A stretch of DNA of 64,000 nt from Helichrysum umbraculigerum (GCA_949592205.1 CATIUR010000001.1:239462750-239526749); one strand, 5' to 3'. Positions 1 to 12,295 are shown, counted from the stretch's first letter. Made by a program: numbers and translations. Notes: generated by a model from the sequence alone, not told the origin.

Positions 1-613
1 ACCAACATCTCTTTAATTTCACCACATGGAGTTATATTAGTTCAATTTATCATGTATCAAAAAGGTCCCTAACAAGGATTTATAATCACACCTTGCACTT
101 ATAATCACATATACTTTATTACATATTGTAGATATACTTAATATCAATCAACACAACTGTTACACCTTAGTCAATCATGTATCTACACAGTTTCAACACT
201 TTTCTAAAATTTTCCATTTTCTCCTTAATTACTCATTAATGTTCTTATCACCTTATTAACAAGTAATAATCACCAATAATTCAATTTACTTTACTAACAA
301 TCATATCATAGTAAAGTAAAACAATTAAAGCTTATTGAACTTTACCAAGCTTAACGGAAATTACCTGGCACATCTAAGTCCACGAGTATTGAGGAATCAT
401 TGAGAATACCATTCGGTTCCTCATATTCCTCCGTCTCTGCAACCACAACAATAATCTTGCAACTTGTTATAGGTTAGTACACATTCACTAACAACTTTCT
501 CATGCAACCACTAATCCCCACACCCTGGAATGTTTGACTTGACAAAATTCTAAGTTTGGGATTGAACATCTTATAATGTACAATTCACCCAAACTTACGC
601 TCTGATACCAACT
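1..613 (-). mobile_element. Internal 5' region of a Ty3/gypsy LTR retrotransposon (cut by window edge)
   Basis: Read on the minus strand, this stretch follows directly after the LTR at 614-2784. It begins with the primer-binding site TGGTATCAGAGC (599-610), complementary to the initiator tRNA-Met as in most plant Ty3 elements. A short open stretch (about 340-440, minus strand) is visible, but no gag or pol motif is reached before the window edge. The element continues to the left. Confidence 0.8.
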
Positions 614-2784
614 TATAACACCCCTCATTTCAAATCATTTAAATATAGTAAATCGGAAGCGTAAGTCCAAATAACTAGTAATAGTTTACACCATTTTATC
701 AACCTATAAAATTCAACCTTTTTAAAACATAACTTCTCGACAGAGGTGTTATATAAAAACATGTTAATACATTATTTTATACAATTCCACTATCAGAGTA
801 TCGCCTCAAGGTCAAACATTCCTTCTAGTCCAACTTCTTGCCCACCCAATACAATAGCCAAAACCTGCAAGAAGGGATAATGTGGGGGATTAGCATAACG
901 CTAAGTGAGCAGATACTAATCAACAACCTACCTTAGCGCAACAACTTTGTGTACAACAATTAGCACTAAACAAACAAGTACCCAATACAACACATCAACA
1001 ACGCATCAGTTCAACAATGCAACAATTCAACTAATCAACAACACCATAATGAGGATCGGCGGCTCTGGGGATAACCATTAACCCGGGAGGCTCCCCAAGA
1101 ACACTTACCCAACCTATCCGTATGGCCATATGGACGAGACCGATAGCTAGTGATTATCTTCAACTAACACAGGAGATGTGTTAAACTTTGGATAACCAAC
1201 TAGCCCAACCAACAGTTCAACAACTCGTTGCCTCATTAACAACTGATGCCCGAAGGCCAATTAACTCAAGTGATCACGTAATCAACAAGTCACATATTCA
1301 ACTAGTCAACATATCAACAGTATTATTACTATCCGCATAAACATCAATGCAAATAATAAAGTAATAACACGTTACTTGTTGTAACCAAACTTGTTACAAC
1401 CAAGTTACGCTGAGGATTAGAGATCCACTCACCGACCACCTCAGGCATCCACTCAGTAGTCTAATATCACTGAGTCTTCTGCACATCTGACAATACAGTA
1501 GAATACTACAAGTTAGTTACTTGTCTCAAAATATATACAACATTATTCAAATATTACAAGCAACATCTTAACAACATAATTCACACTTACTTATCAAGTT
1601 TATACTCATTAAAATCACAACCTCATTTAATCAACTTTTACCATCACAATTTAACATGATTACACCTTCAATAAGGTTATTATCATTATCATCAAATATC
1701 ATTAGTTTATTCAAATCCCCAACACAAGGTTTCATAAACTCTTATCCACATAAGTGCTAACTTTTCCCTTTGATTATTAATTAAGTGTTCTTAATCACAA
1801 TTAATATCAATTTCCATCATATAATCCATCATGGTTATAATAATCCTTAAATTCTCAAGAACACCTAAACAATTTCACAACCCTTAGCATAATCTATGTA
1901 AATCATCATCTTTAATCAATCATAAAATGATCATTAGCAACACTTAATAATTTATACATCATTAACTCAAGCTTAAAAGCTTTGATTATAACATAATCAA
2001 CTAAACCCTTAAACTTTCTACTAAATCCTACACTAATTCTCATTTCTAAGTTAGAACTTCACTTTTAATCATGAATTAACTATCAACTAACAACAATATA
2101 ATCACTACAACCTTCAATTTCATATTAATCAAACAACTTTTATCATAATCATCATTAGTATCAAAAACACTCAATCAATTCATAAGCCCTAGCTTCATTA
2201 ATGTTGATCATCATCATAAAGAAGCTTAAATAACATCAATTTAAACCATTTCAACCCTTAATTTCGGATTATAATCAAAGAATTATCAAAACCCCAAAAC
2301 CCCCAAATTCTAGGTTTATGGAAATCAAGAACACAAAATCATACCTTGTTTGTAATGATGATAGAAGCTTGAATTTGAGTTCTAAGGCTTCAATTTGATG
2401 TTAAAAGATGATTTCTTAAAGTAATTTAGGGTTTCACAATTTGGGGATATGTATGTATGTGCGTACGTATGTATATAGATGGAGATATGTATGAAATAAA
2501 CAACCGACTCAATATATAGATATATTACACAACTAGTTAAATTTTATTCCCCGTATTTATCATTGTCTGGAACTTAAGACCATTTACGGGGATATATTAT
2601 TTTATTTTTCCGTCAACTGAATTAATTTAAATCAATCAATAATTTATTAGTCACAATAAATTATTTTACTCTTTTCCTCGTTTATTTGATTAAAATGCAC
2701 CAAAACTATTTTCTGACACACTAAATAAGGATTCGCAGTCAGAAAATATCAAGATACTTCTAGACCCGAAAACTGGGTGTTACA
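614..2784 (-). repeat. 5' LTR of a Ty3/gypsy retrotransposon, about 2.17 kb
   Basis: Read on the minus strand the repeat starts TGTAACACCC at 2784 and ends GGGTGTTATA at 614, immediately before the tRNA-Met primer site. The expected end is TGTTACA, so the last CA appears mutated to TA. A target-site duplication cannot be tested because the other LTR lies outside the window; if the right edge is correct, the 5-bp site would be 2785-2789. No host gene was seen inside. Confidence 0.8.
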
Positions 2785-3559
2785 TTATGACATCATGCTG
2801 ACATAAGACAATTAATCTGGTGATGACAACTCAGCAACAAAACCTATCTTAGAAGAGGACACATTAGCTTCATGACATCAGCCTTAGTGTCCTTTAATAT
2901 ATAGTATAGATATTTTGCATGGGGAGTTGTATAATCATTTTAAGTTGTAATTTGAAAGTTTTTAGTGTAAAGTAATAAATAGAAGGTTATATGATGATAG
3001 TACAAAAGTTGTTTGAAATACGAAAGAAACAACGATATATGGAAAAGGAATCAACGAATGAAAAAAGGAAAAAAAACAAAAAGTACTCAAGAAAGGAATT
3101 TAAAATACCAAGTAACTTAATTTATATGAAAGTTACATGCGGTGTTGACCAGTGTGTTGATGAGAGAGAAATATGGGAGAGAAAAGACACGCAAACTTGA
3201 TTAGTTCATCTATCTCATTTTGTAAAAATTTCTTCATTCACATAATCTATGGTTATGATACTAATTAATTATAATTTTGAATGTTAGGTATTAGAAATGT
3301 TTTATTTGACAGAAGATATCGCTTCTATTTTGTTTGGTTTCATTTTAACGTTTATTTGTAAAAATAATAAGAAAAAAAATATTGCATTGAGTGTACGGAG
3401 TATTTGACAAAACAAATATTGTTGTTTATACAATTTAAGTTCCAAGAGAGGTACTTTAGAATCCTTAGTATTAAACTAATTACTCCGTATTAAAGTAGAG
3501 TACAAACATTCAATCTTACATACTAAAGTAAAAAATTCACGTTAATGATTAATTTGCAT
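2785..3559. other. AT-rich spacer, no supported gene
   Basis: A 69-codon open frame starts at 2991, but it is lysine-rich low-complexity sequence with no domain and no start context. I see no terminal inverted repeat or RNA gene. Short pieces such as TACGGAGTA near 3397 look like worn MITE ends. Confidence 0.5.
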
Positions 3560-5329
3560 ACTATACTACTAACATTTAAAGTGTTACAATATGTGCATTG
3601 ATACGGTTGATTTTCATAATAATTTTACACACTCTTGTATGATATCTCAAGTCTTAACAATTGTGATGGCATCGCAATATTAAAGTTCAAGAAATACTCA
3701 TTGTCTATGATTATTGGTTTATTTTTAATTTTGTAAAGATAATATATCCTAGCTACATATAACGTAACGTACCCTACATGTGTCAATCACACATATAATA
3801 TACACACATGCCTCAACGAGGTTTAAACCCGTCGACCAACCACAACCTCTTGGTTGATGAGCTTACCCTAGGCCCTTGGTTACGATTATCGATTATATCA
3901 TCATGATATATTATTCATTTTTCTATATTATTTGAACCTTTTTTAAGAACAAATAATTGAATTCTTCGTAATCCAGAAAACCAAGTGACCCATAATTAAT
4001 TTTTGTAACAAGTTTTCCTAATATGAACAAACATACTCGAAACATTGCAAAATTAAATGGGTTTGTAACCATCATATACTTGATGGTTATAAATAAAATG
4101 CACATAATTGTTTTCCTTTTAGTAGGCATGACATGTTCATTAGGATCGACTTCAAATGTCCACATGATTTTAAATGCATAAATAATGTCCAATAATATAT
4201 TAAATTAATTATTATCGAACCATCATAATACATAACAACAAACACGTCTACATCCATTGAGAATCTAAGTTATCTTCCCTAATTATAAAATGAATGACCA
4301 CCATCATTGGTAGCATGATCATCTTGAAGGTGATTCAGTGTGTATTTGGCATTAAATTCACGAAATAATTTAGTCTGTTTGACCTTATAGGTCAACAGAC
4401 ATTACTAGGCATGGTTCTTGATTTACCAGTTTTGACCGGTTAATCTAAAACCAGTTGTTTTAAATCATAACGCAGCCGTTTTGACCCGTTACCCAAAACC
4501 AATTGTTTCAAAACCTCAACTACCTGCTGATGACCACCAGACTAGTCACTTTGTTTCACATTTGGGCATTTACCAGATTAAAAGTGTTTTTATGATAAAA
4601 AACAAATTGTACAGAGCCAAACTCAATCCATCCCTTCTACAAATTATAAAAGCAATGAGGAAATAGGCTAAAAGGCCCAAATCAAACAAACCTAACCTGA
4701 CTAACTAATACAGCCTAAGTCAGACATTGAAGAGATAGTCCCAGTCACACTGCAGCTAAAGAGCACTGTATATGATAAAAACACAACAAAAAAACAGAAA
4801 CAACCCAAGAATGAACACAATACAATCAAAATAATGAACCACAGGAGAATGTACTAAAGTAAACGGTGCTTGAGTCGATGGGTGGTTAGACAAAAAAACT
4901 TTTAAAAAAAGATTAAGAGATTTTTACGCTTTATAAATGCATTTCAGACAAATTTCAACCCGTCTAACCCATTTACCTTTTTAAGTTCATTTGTTACCCA
5001 TTTGACCCATCAAAATTAAACAAAAAACTGAGTCAACTCATTCATATGTTCTCAATCCACGAGTCCCAAGATTCACGAAAAACAATACACAATGCTTGGA
5101 TAAATATAAAAGTAAACCAACCAGTAAGATGAGCAAACCAGAAGGTTTATCAACTTTAGTTCTTGCCAAATTGTATGAAGACTAACAGTCCACTAACAAC
5201 TAAAAAGAAAAAAACACCATATATTGTTACCCACATAGAACATACGGAGTATGAGATAACAGAAAATAAACAGTAGCAAAGAACGTACGTATTGGCACAC
5301 CTAGCTAGTCATAGATGTCACCATCATCA
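3560..5329. repeat. Downstream flank of COI1-like copy A, part of a tandem segmental duplication
   Basis: Several blocks here recur in the same order next to the other copies. The stretch near 3612-3720 resembles 15460-15590. The stretch 3930-4260 resembles 7165-7450. The stretch 4375-5330 resembles 15720-16550. The duplicated unit therefore includes several hundred bases of 3' flank, not just the gene. No independent gene is supported; a weak tRNA-like stretch near 3805-3865 (minus strand) could be a SINE remnant. Confidence 0.65.
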
Positions 5330-6512
5330 TCACAACATCACTTTCATAATCATCCAAGGGTGGGTGTAGAGGAATAACTCTATCTGGGAAATCCATTCTT
5401 TGTCCAACAACTCAACAAGCGAATAATATGCAAGCAATGAAAATGGCCGCAGTTGAAAGGAATCAGCAGGTTCATCATCCACATCTGCTTCAGGTCCAAT
5501 TAGCTCCATATTCCAATTTGGACGATTCATGTCCCTTATATCACCATCACCTCCGAAAATATCACCATCACCAATGAAATCCATTTCAGTTTCAAAAATA
5601 GTCACCAACACACAATAAATTTGAACCCACAAGTACCATAGAGAACTTAAATTCCACGCAAACATTGATATAGCCTCCTCGTTAAAATAACAACCCTTCA
5701 CTTCAAATATTTGCAATTTCTGACACCCTCCTGATAATTGCAAAAGTCCATTATTTGGTTCTCCTAAAAAACCAAGCATAAGAGACCTCAAATTTTTATC
5801 AAATTTTCCAATATACGACAAACCAACATCAGCGAGTACAGGAGGGCGAAGGTAAATACCTAGCTTTTCAAGTTTCGTGCACCCCCTTAGCAAAGCACAA
5901 ACCCCGTAATCTAGCGGTAAATCAGTAACCTTCTCACGTGTATCAACCGAAGTGATACGAAAATCATAGAGATTTTTTAAGTTGGATCCTATATGCATTA
6001 CAAAGCTTCATTTGTAATAACTTTGATATTAAGCATGCAAATATTCCACTTTTACGCATCCTCTTGCAAGTGCACTTAACCCTATTTGTGTCACAACCCC
6101 TTCTTCAGACCCCCCACGTATAATCTTAATCCAACGCAATTTCTTACAGAATTGGCCGAGAACTTGCAATCCAAGATCACCAATAGTATCCTTAGTATAC
6201 AAAACCTCTAGATTTGGAAAGTTACAAACAAGCTCACAATAATCAACATCATTAAACAATGTAAATGTTACGTTTAATTTTGTTAATTGATGAGAAAAAC
6301 CAAGTACGGCAACGATATCAATTCTATTCATGTAAGTCATCCCCAAAGACATTAACTTCAGTGGAAACTTAAGAACAACGTGTGTCCCGTGTTTGTAATA
6401 CACCGCACCGGCAAAGTCTTCTAACTTAACCGCGTAACGGAACACATTCACAAGACCCGTTAAATTACAATCAGTAACCATTTAAGTAATAAGCGCTTCA
6501 CTACAATTTTGC
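5330..6512 (-). pseudogene. COI1-like copy A: 5'-truncated, frameshifted F-box/LRR pseudogene
   Basis: Two open stretches (6481-6029 and 5998-5330) match copy C from about residue 215 to the C-terminus, covering the leucine-rich repeats, the conserved DFR and YLRPP blocks and the acidic DGDIFGG insert. The F-box and the first ~210 codons are missing; at about 6512 the homology gives way to a LINE reverse-transcriptase fragment. Small indels around 5985-6035 interrupt the frame. An 8-base duplication near 5405 (extra CAACAACT) shifts the C-terminal frame after the LAYYSLV block. A functional protein is unlikely. Its downstream flank is shared with copies B and C, so it arose in the same tandem array and decayed afterwards. 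Confidence 0.85.
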
Positions 6513-7145
6513 ACACGGATCTGACAAGAATTTTCGCAATAATCTTGCATTGACTACCAATAATGCTTATTGGCCTATAAACATGTAAGAAAATAGAGTC
6601 GCCCTTTTGGGGATTAAAGCAACAAAAGAGGGGTTACACCCTCTCCGGATGTGCCAAGGCTCTCGAAGTATGTGACATAGACAATGATCTCATTTCCTAT
6701 TATATCCCAATGATGTTTAATGAATTTGAAAGTGAAACAAGTGTACCAGGATAACTCCCTTTTACCCAAAAAAATTTGAAAGTGAAACCATTGGACCCGG
6801 TGCTTTATTGCCACCACAATACTAAACGGCATCTTTTATTTCCTCATTGGTAAAGGAGACTCTAGTGATGATGATTCCACACTAGATGATGTCTGAAAAA
6901 CAAGATGTGAAAGTGGGACGGTTTTTATAGGTTTCTTTTCAAAGATATGGTTCTTGATGAGATTCGGATTCGTTTCCCACAGAGTTATCAATGTAGATAC
7001 CATATATATGAGAATGCTTCAAATGGTTACTTTAATCATTCCGTGAAAGAATTTTGAGTTCTCATCGCCCTCGATGGCCCACTTAATTTTCACCTTTTTG
7101 CTTCAGATCCCGGGTTTCAATCTTTTCCAAATCAAAGAATACTCT
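6508..7145 (-). mobile_element. Degenerate LINE reverse-transcriptase fragment
   Basis: In shifting minus-strand frames this encodes pieces typical of plant L1-type LINE polymerases, in the right order. These are RDLKQK with an EGDENSKFFHG-like block (about 7105-7030), NEEIKDAV followed by GGNKAPGP (about 6860-6790), FKFIKHHWDIIGNEI (about 6740-6680), and YRPISIIG with KIIAKIL (about 6580-6515). Several frameshifts and stops break it. It ends exactly where COI1-like copy A begins, so it replaced or joined the lost 5' half of that gene. Confidence 0.8.
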
Positions 7146-7149
7146 TCAT

Positions 7150-7559
7150 TGCGTATTGCGTATGATTATTGATTATAGAAACAAATAATTGAGTACTACT
7201 TAAGCCATTAACCAAGTTACCCATGATTAAATTTGGTATGACAAGTTTTCCTAATATGAATAAACAGAGTCAAAACATTGCAAATGGGCAGTATCATGAA
7301 TGTACAATATTGTCTTCCTTATATTAGCCATGACCTAGGAACCACTTCAAATGTCTACGTGACACTAAATGCATAAATAATATGCAGTACTTCTAAATTG
7401 ATAATTATAGAACAATCATAAGAACAGACACGTCTACATCCATTCGGTATGAAGACAAATAACTAAACAAAAGAAAAAAAATGTATGTTGTTACCCACAT
7501 AACATACATGAGATAACAAAAAAACAGTAGCAGAGAACATACGGATTGAGCACACCTAG
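7150..7559. repeat. Downstream flank of COI1-like copy B (segmental duplication)
   Basis: Matches 3930-4260 in order, including the shared wording around CAAGTTTTCCTAATATGAA and CACGTCTACATCCATT, with scattered substitutions and small deletions. This ties copies A and B to one ancestral unit. No gene is seen. Confidence 0.65.
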
Positions 7560-9406
7560 CTAGTCATCGCCGTCGTCATCATCATCATCACTTTTATAAC
7601 CATCCAAGGGTGGGTGTAGAGGAATAACTCTCTCCGGGAAGTCCATTCTTTGTCCAACAAGCGAGTAATATGCAAGCAATGAAAATCGCCGCAGTTGAAA
7701 GGAATCAGCATCAGCAGGTTCATCATCAACATCTGCTTCAGGTCTAATTAGCTCCATATTCCAATTTGGACGAATCATGTCCCTTATATCACCATCACCT
7801 CCGAAAATATCACCATCACCTCCGAAAATATCACCATCACTTTCAATAAAATCCATTTCAGTTTCAAAAGTAGCCTCACCAACATGATAACTTTGAACCC
7901 ACAAGTACCTTAGAGAAATTAAATTCCACGCAAACATTGATCTAGCCTCCTCGCTAAAATAACAACCCCTCACTTCAAACTTTTTCAGCTTCTGACATCC
8001 TAAAGATAATTGCAGAAGTCCATGATTATGTTCTCCTAAAAACCCAAGCATAAGAGACCTTAAATTTTGACCGAATTTACCAATAGACCACAAACCAACA
8101 TCAGTGAGCGCAGGAGGGCGAAGGTAAATACCCAGCTTTTCAAGTTTCGTGCATCCTCTAAGCAAAGCTCGAACCCCTCTATCTAATGGTAAATCAGTCA
8201 TCTTCTCTCGCGTATCAACTGAAGTGATACGGAAATCATAGAGATTTTTCAAGTTAGCTCCTATGCACTCCAAAGCTTCATTTGTGATATCTTTGATATA
8301 AACATGCAAACATTGCAATTCAACACATCGTCTAGCGAGTGCACTTAACCCTGTTTGTGTCACAACCCCTTCTTCGTACCCCCCACATATAATCTTAATT
8401 CTATGCAATTTCTTACAAGATTGACCAAGAACTTGCAATCCAAGATCACCAATAGTATCCATCGTATACAAAACCTCTAAATTCGGACAATTATAAACGA
8501 GCTCACAATAATGAACTTCATTAAACGTTGTAGACGTTAGGTCTAATTCTGTCAATTGATGAGAAAAACCAAGTACAACAGACATATCGATTGTATTCAT
8601 GCAAATCATCCTCAAAGACATTAACTTCAACGGGAACTTAATAATAGTATATGTATCACGTTCGTAATACACTGCACCGCCAAAGTCCTCTAACTTAACC
8701 GTGTAACGGAACACATCCATAAGTTCAGTAAAGTTACATTCACTGATCATCAAAGTAATAAGCGTTTCACAACAATTTGTCGCAAGTAACACAAGATCTT
8801 TCGAATCACATTTCCGAAGATTCGTTTTATAATAATTCAAACGTTCAAGACACGTGTTAATTCGTGCAACCATTCCCCATCCTTGTCCACAATTTCACTC
8901 TTTTGCAAACACAATGTTCTCAAATCACTACAATTCGTACTAACTTTCAACAATCCATCAGTCGAAAACCCCGAACACGCGTTAATATCCAAAACCCTAA
9001 TTTCCTTACCACGCGCTCGAGCTAACAATTCTAAATCCGAATCAGTAACAATCATACGTCTAAAACAAATACATTTCAAGCAACGAAATGAATCAGAATT
9101 CGCGATTACCTCAATCCACGGGGTGACGTAACCGCCCCAATCGTGAGGGACGGGTTCGAAAGTTTCAGCATTTGGTATGGCGTTTCGTGGTTTGCCTTTT
9201 AGGGTTAGGGACTCGAGATATGGGAAGCGACGATTGACACGATCAGGTGACGTGGCGTAACAGAAGTGGATGGTGACGTGCTTACGTGTCACGCAATCGA
9301 GGTGGAGCCATCTACGGCAGACTAAGGAGATGGAGTTGCGATCGTCGGTGGTGTGGATGTAGGGGATGACGTAATCGATTACTCTGTCGATTGAGTCTGG
9401 TTCCAT
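7560..9406 (-). pseudogene. COI1-like copy B: F-box/LRR gene with a 10-base frameshift deletion
   Basis: Two overlapping frames, 9406-8837 (F-box and first repeats) and 8873-7560 (remaining repeats to the C-terminus), together cover the whole length of copy C. Against copy C, a net 10 bases are missing at about 8857, just after the KDGEWLHEL block, which throws the frame. The upstream part would end 13 codons or so later. A separate product could start at the ATG at 8873, but it would lack the F-box. The frame keeps Arg at the position of Arabidopsis COI1 R85 (GKPRNA), unlike copy C, but has Lys and Cys at the positions of R348 and R351. The acidic insert has an extra DGDIFGG repeat. A 507 bp MITE sits 129 bp upstream of the start codon. 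Probably a recent pseudogene, although two shorter proteins cannot be excluded. Confidence 0.85.
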
Positions 9407-9534
9407 GATTTGGAAATGATTTAGGTTTTTTTTTGCTTTGAGGAAATTGATTTATGATTTGGATTAAGGAGTTATTAAGGGAGTGTTTTGTGTTAGTAAG
9501 AATTTGTGTGGTCTTGTTATGAGTGCTCTGGGTG

Positions 9535-10041
9535 TAGGGCTGGCAACCAACCCGTTAACCTAAAACCCGACACGAACCTAACTCGAATATTATAAGGTTA
9601 GGGTCGGGATTTTTGTGGTGTCAACCCGAAACCCGCCAACTCGGTATTTTTTTGGGTTGGGTCTGGGTTAGAAAATGAATTTTTGGGTTGAACCCGACAA
9701 CCCGAAATTCTTTTAATATCATTATAAATTTATTTTAATTTAAATATGACATATAATTAGACCTTTTCACTTACTGATTTATAACATTTTCTTTGATACC
9801 TTTACGTTTTGATATAAGCTAGTGAATTAATGTGACTTAATTGACCCGAGTGACCCGAAACCGATCTGAAAACTCGAAAATAACGCGAAAATTTGTTGAC
9901 TAGATAGAAAATCGGGTTGGTCGGGTCGGGTTCGGGTTCAAATACCCAACCCGATTATAAAATCAGGTTGGGTTCGGGTTACCATTTCTGACCCATCAAC
10001 CCGAACCCAGTAACCCGACCCAACCCGAATTGACACCCCTA
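9535..10041. mobile_element. hAT-like MITE in the promoter of COI1-like copy B
   Basis: Imperfect terminal inverted repeats TAGGGCTGGCAA and TAGGGGTGTCAA bound 507 bp rich in AACCCGA/TCGGGTT motifs. The flanking 8-mers TCTGGGTG (9527-9534) and TTCGGGTG (10042-10049) match at six of eight positions, the size expected for hAT. The corresponding promoter of copy C (about 18470-18510) lacks the insert, which acts as a natural empty site. Confidence 0.85.
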
Positions 10042-10139
10042 TTCGGGTGGCGGGAATCGTAAATTTTTGTTGCTGCAGTTCAGTAGAAGCTAACACTGTT
10101 GAAGCATTTTTTTTAGTATTATTTTTATTATGGGTTTTT

Positions 10140-10490
10140 AAAATGGGAAAATTACCTTGTTGTAACTCCCAACGGTGAACACCAACTTACGCATCAGTTG
10201 GTGCCACATTAGCGCCACGTCATCTTTTTCTAAAACTGACACAAACTGACACTACCCTGCCAACAGTGAACATCACTTCAGTTTTTTCTGGACCCACATT
10301 TACCACTATACCTTTAATTCTATACACTAAACAAATATAAAAAAAACTGATGCTGTGGAAATCACTTCGGTTTGGCGACGGAACCCTCAACCGATGGAAA
10401 CTGATGTTTTGGTGCCTATGGTGTCAGTCAACTGATGGAAAGTGATGCTCCTCACTGACGCACCATTGTGAGAGGCCTAATACAAAATAA
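10140..10490. mobile_element. Possible MITE with GGTG/TCAGTTGG-type inverted motifs
   Basis: The left end (around CTCCCAACGGTG) and the reverse complement of the right end (around CTCTCACAATGGTG) resemble each other, and the interior is full of related ACTGATG/CATCAGT words on both strands. I could not find a clean target duplication, so the edges are approximate. Confidence 0.35.
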
Positions 10491-10884
10491 GCTTTATATT
10501 TTACAAATTACGTATCAAAGCCCAAATTACTTTCTCAAAATGTTCATCTATTTCGCAAGCCCAATCCCAACACCTCTCGGCCTTGGGACTTCCCCGTCTC
10601 TTTTTATTCCTTGCGAAATCTACGAACTCAAACCTAATCAAACGTTCTTTTTTTATTTTAACTTCTCAAACCCTAAATCTTCTTCTTTATGTGGCTGCCG
10701 ACGATTTGTATATATCTTTGGATCAAATCTATTATGGGTTGTTTCTGTGTGTTTTAAATATTAAGATTTCAATCAAAAGACCTTTTTATTGCAAGTTTTG
10801 AAAGTTCGAAAGACGTAAACACTGTTTGAGAAAGTATCGCCAGGTTAGGTTCGAGTTTTAGGGGTTTTTCTAGTTTAACATCAT

Positions 10885-11090
10885 ATTTTGCGAAATTGTA
10901 TATAGAATCATCATATATTGCGAAATTGGCATTGCGAATTCGCTATTGCAAAATCGGCATTGCGAAATCATACATTCTTGCGTTAGCACGTGAGTTTTTG
11001 TTAGCTAAATCATTTTGCGAAATGGATATTGCGAAATGATATTTCAATCTTGCGATTTTCTCCATCATTGCGAAATGGATTGATATTTTG
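10885..11090. repeat. Cluster of seven TTGCGAA words
   Basis: Seven copies of TTGCGAA, mostly TTGCGAAAT, occur in about 200 bp with irregular spacing, plus variants such as TTGCAAAA. This looks like a decayed short tandem repeat. No coding potential is supported; the open frames at 10468-10801 have no domain and overlap each other. Confidence 0.5.
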
Positions 11091-11522
11091 TGAAAGAAAA
11101 AAATTAGGTTGATAATATGTAAAATACTGATGGGCTGTTTACTTTTTTTTCCATTAAGTCACATATGGATATAGATGGCAGTATGGGTATAAAACGACTA
11201 TATACAAAATCGGTGAATGAATAATATTGTTTACTTTTTGTGCCGAATAAACCGTCTGAATGATAACAATGACTATTTTACCCTTATGTCAAATAATTTT
11301 TTGATTTTAATTTATGGAAAAAGAGTTTGCATATCGTAATATTCAAAAAATGCCGAACGTATTTTAACCTGTTGCTAGCTTTCAACGGTGGACACAATAT
11401 CGAATTAAAACCACTATTATCATGTTTTATTTAAGGAACCTTTAATTACAAATGCTAATGAACACATTTTAAATTTCTAATTGATAAATTGATACTGTAC
11501 CAAAATTAAAAGAAAGTAGAAA

Positions 11523-11640
11523 AGAAAAACGAGCAGCGTGTGGTAGATTTCGAGATCGAAGTGTGGATTAACCCTAAAGAAAAACGAACAGCGTGTGGTA
11601 GATTTCGAGATCGAAGTGTAGATTTCGAGATCGAACTGTC
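11523..11640. repeat. Short tandem duplication, 56 bp offset
   Basis: The block from AGAAAAACGAGCAGCGTG through GATCGAAGTGT is repeated after 56 bp with one visible substitution, followed by a third partial copy of TAGATTTCGAGATCGAA. This is a local tandem duplication in non-coding sequence. Confidence 0.75.
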
Positions 11641-11822
11641 TGATGGATTAGTTCCAGCGGTGGACTTCCTGTAGCTTCCCATCGAACATATTTGCAGGTG
11701 TCTGTTGAATGTGTTTAAACCTAATAAAAGTTGCTGCCGCTGGAATCGAGAGGCTATGGTGGTGGTGGTGGCGGCGGTGGTAGTCGATGACCCAAAGTTG
11801 ATGGTGAATATTGTCCATTGAT

Positions 11823-12295
11823 CAGGGCCGGCTTAACCTTTTTGGTGGCCTGAGGCGGGATCATTTTTGGGGGGCCTAGTCCATTAGCATAAAAAAAAAC
11901 TAATTTAATTAGATACCTTTATCCGGGGGCCTAGTCTATAAGCAATATATGTATTTGGAAAAGTATTAAACTTTTGAATATCATAAAGAGAAGAAAAAAG
12001 AGATGAACATGCAGAATTATACTCGTAAGCCCAAAATGATGAACATGCATAGATGAAGAGAAGAACATCCAAAATGCTCTCAACCTAGTTAAGCCCAAAA
12101 TAGTGTTATACTCGTCAACAATCAGAATTATAGGTAAGCCCAAAATATATGTAAGCCCAAAATAGAGAAAGAGAAGAAAAAAGAGAAAGAGAAGAGGGAT
12201 ATAGGTAAGCCCAAAATATCATAAAATTTGGGGGCCTAAATTTTTGGGGGCCTTAGGCAATGGCCTAAACCCTTAATGCTATTGGGCCGGCCCTA
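11823..12295. mobile_element. hAT-like MITE with perfect 8-bp target duplication
   Basis: The ends CAGGGCCGGC and TAGGGCCGGC (reverse complement of the right end) form the terminal inverted repeats. The 8-mer CCATTGAT is perfectly repeated at 11815-11822 and 12296-12303. The 473 bp interior repeats GGGGGCCTA and AAGCCCAAAAT motifs and has no transposase, so it is non-autonomous. Confidence 0.92.

Noticed and set aside
534..544. Asn-to-Cys change in the WCTYDV block of the glucosylceramidase (residue numbers, not window positions)
   Set aside because: At first it looked like loss of a conserved Asn, but I think the closest plant relatives also have Cys here, so it is probably clade-typical.
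2785..2900. Helitron or short TIR element next to the left LTR
   Set aside because: GACATCA words repeat, but no Helitron hairpin/CTRR end or inverted terminal pair could be confirmed.
2991..3200. 69-codon open frame
   Set aside because: Lysine-rich, low complexity, no start context, no domain; consistent with chance in AT-rich DNA.
3805..3865. Possible SINE or tRNA remnant on the minus strand
   Set aside because: A box-B-like GGTTTAAACC is visible but box A is too diverged to support a call.
10468..10801. Two overlapping frames of 98 and 72 codons
   Set aside because: They overlap in different frames, are Phe/Leu/Ser-rich from T-rich DNA, and lie next to MITE sequence.
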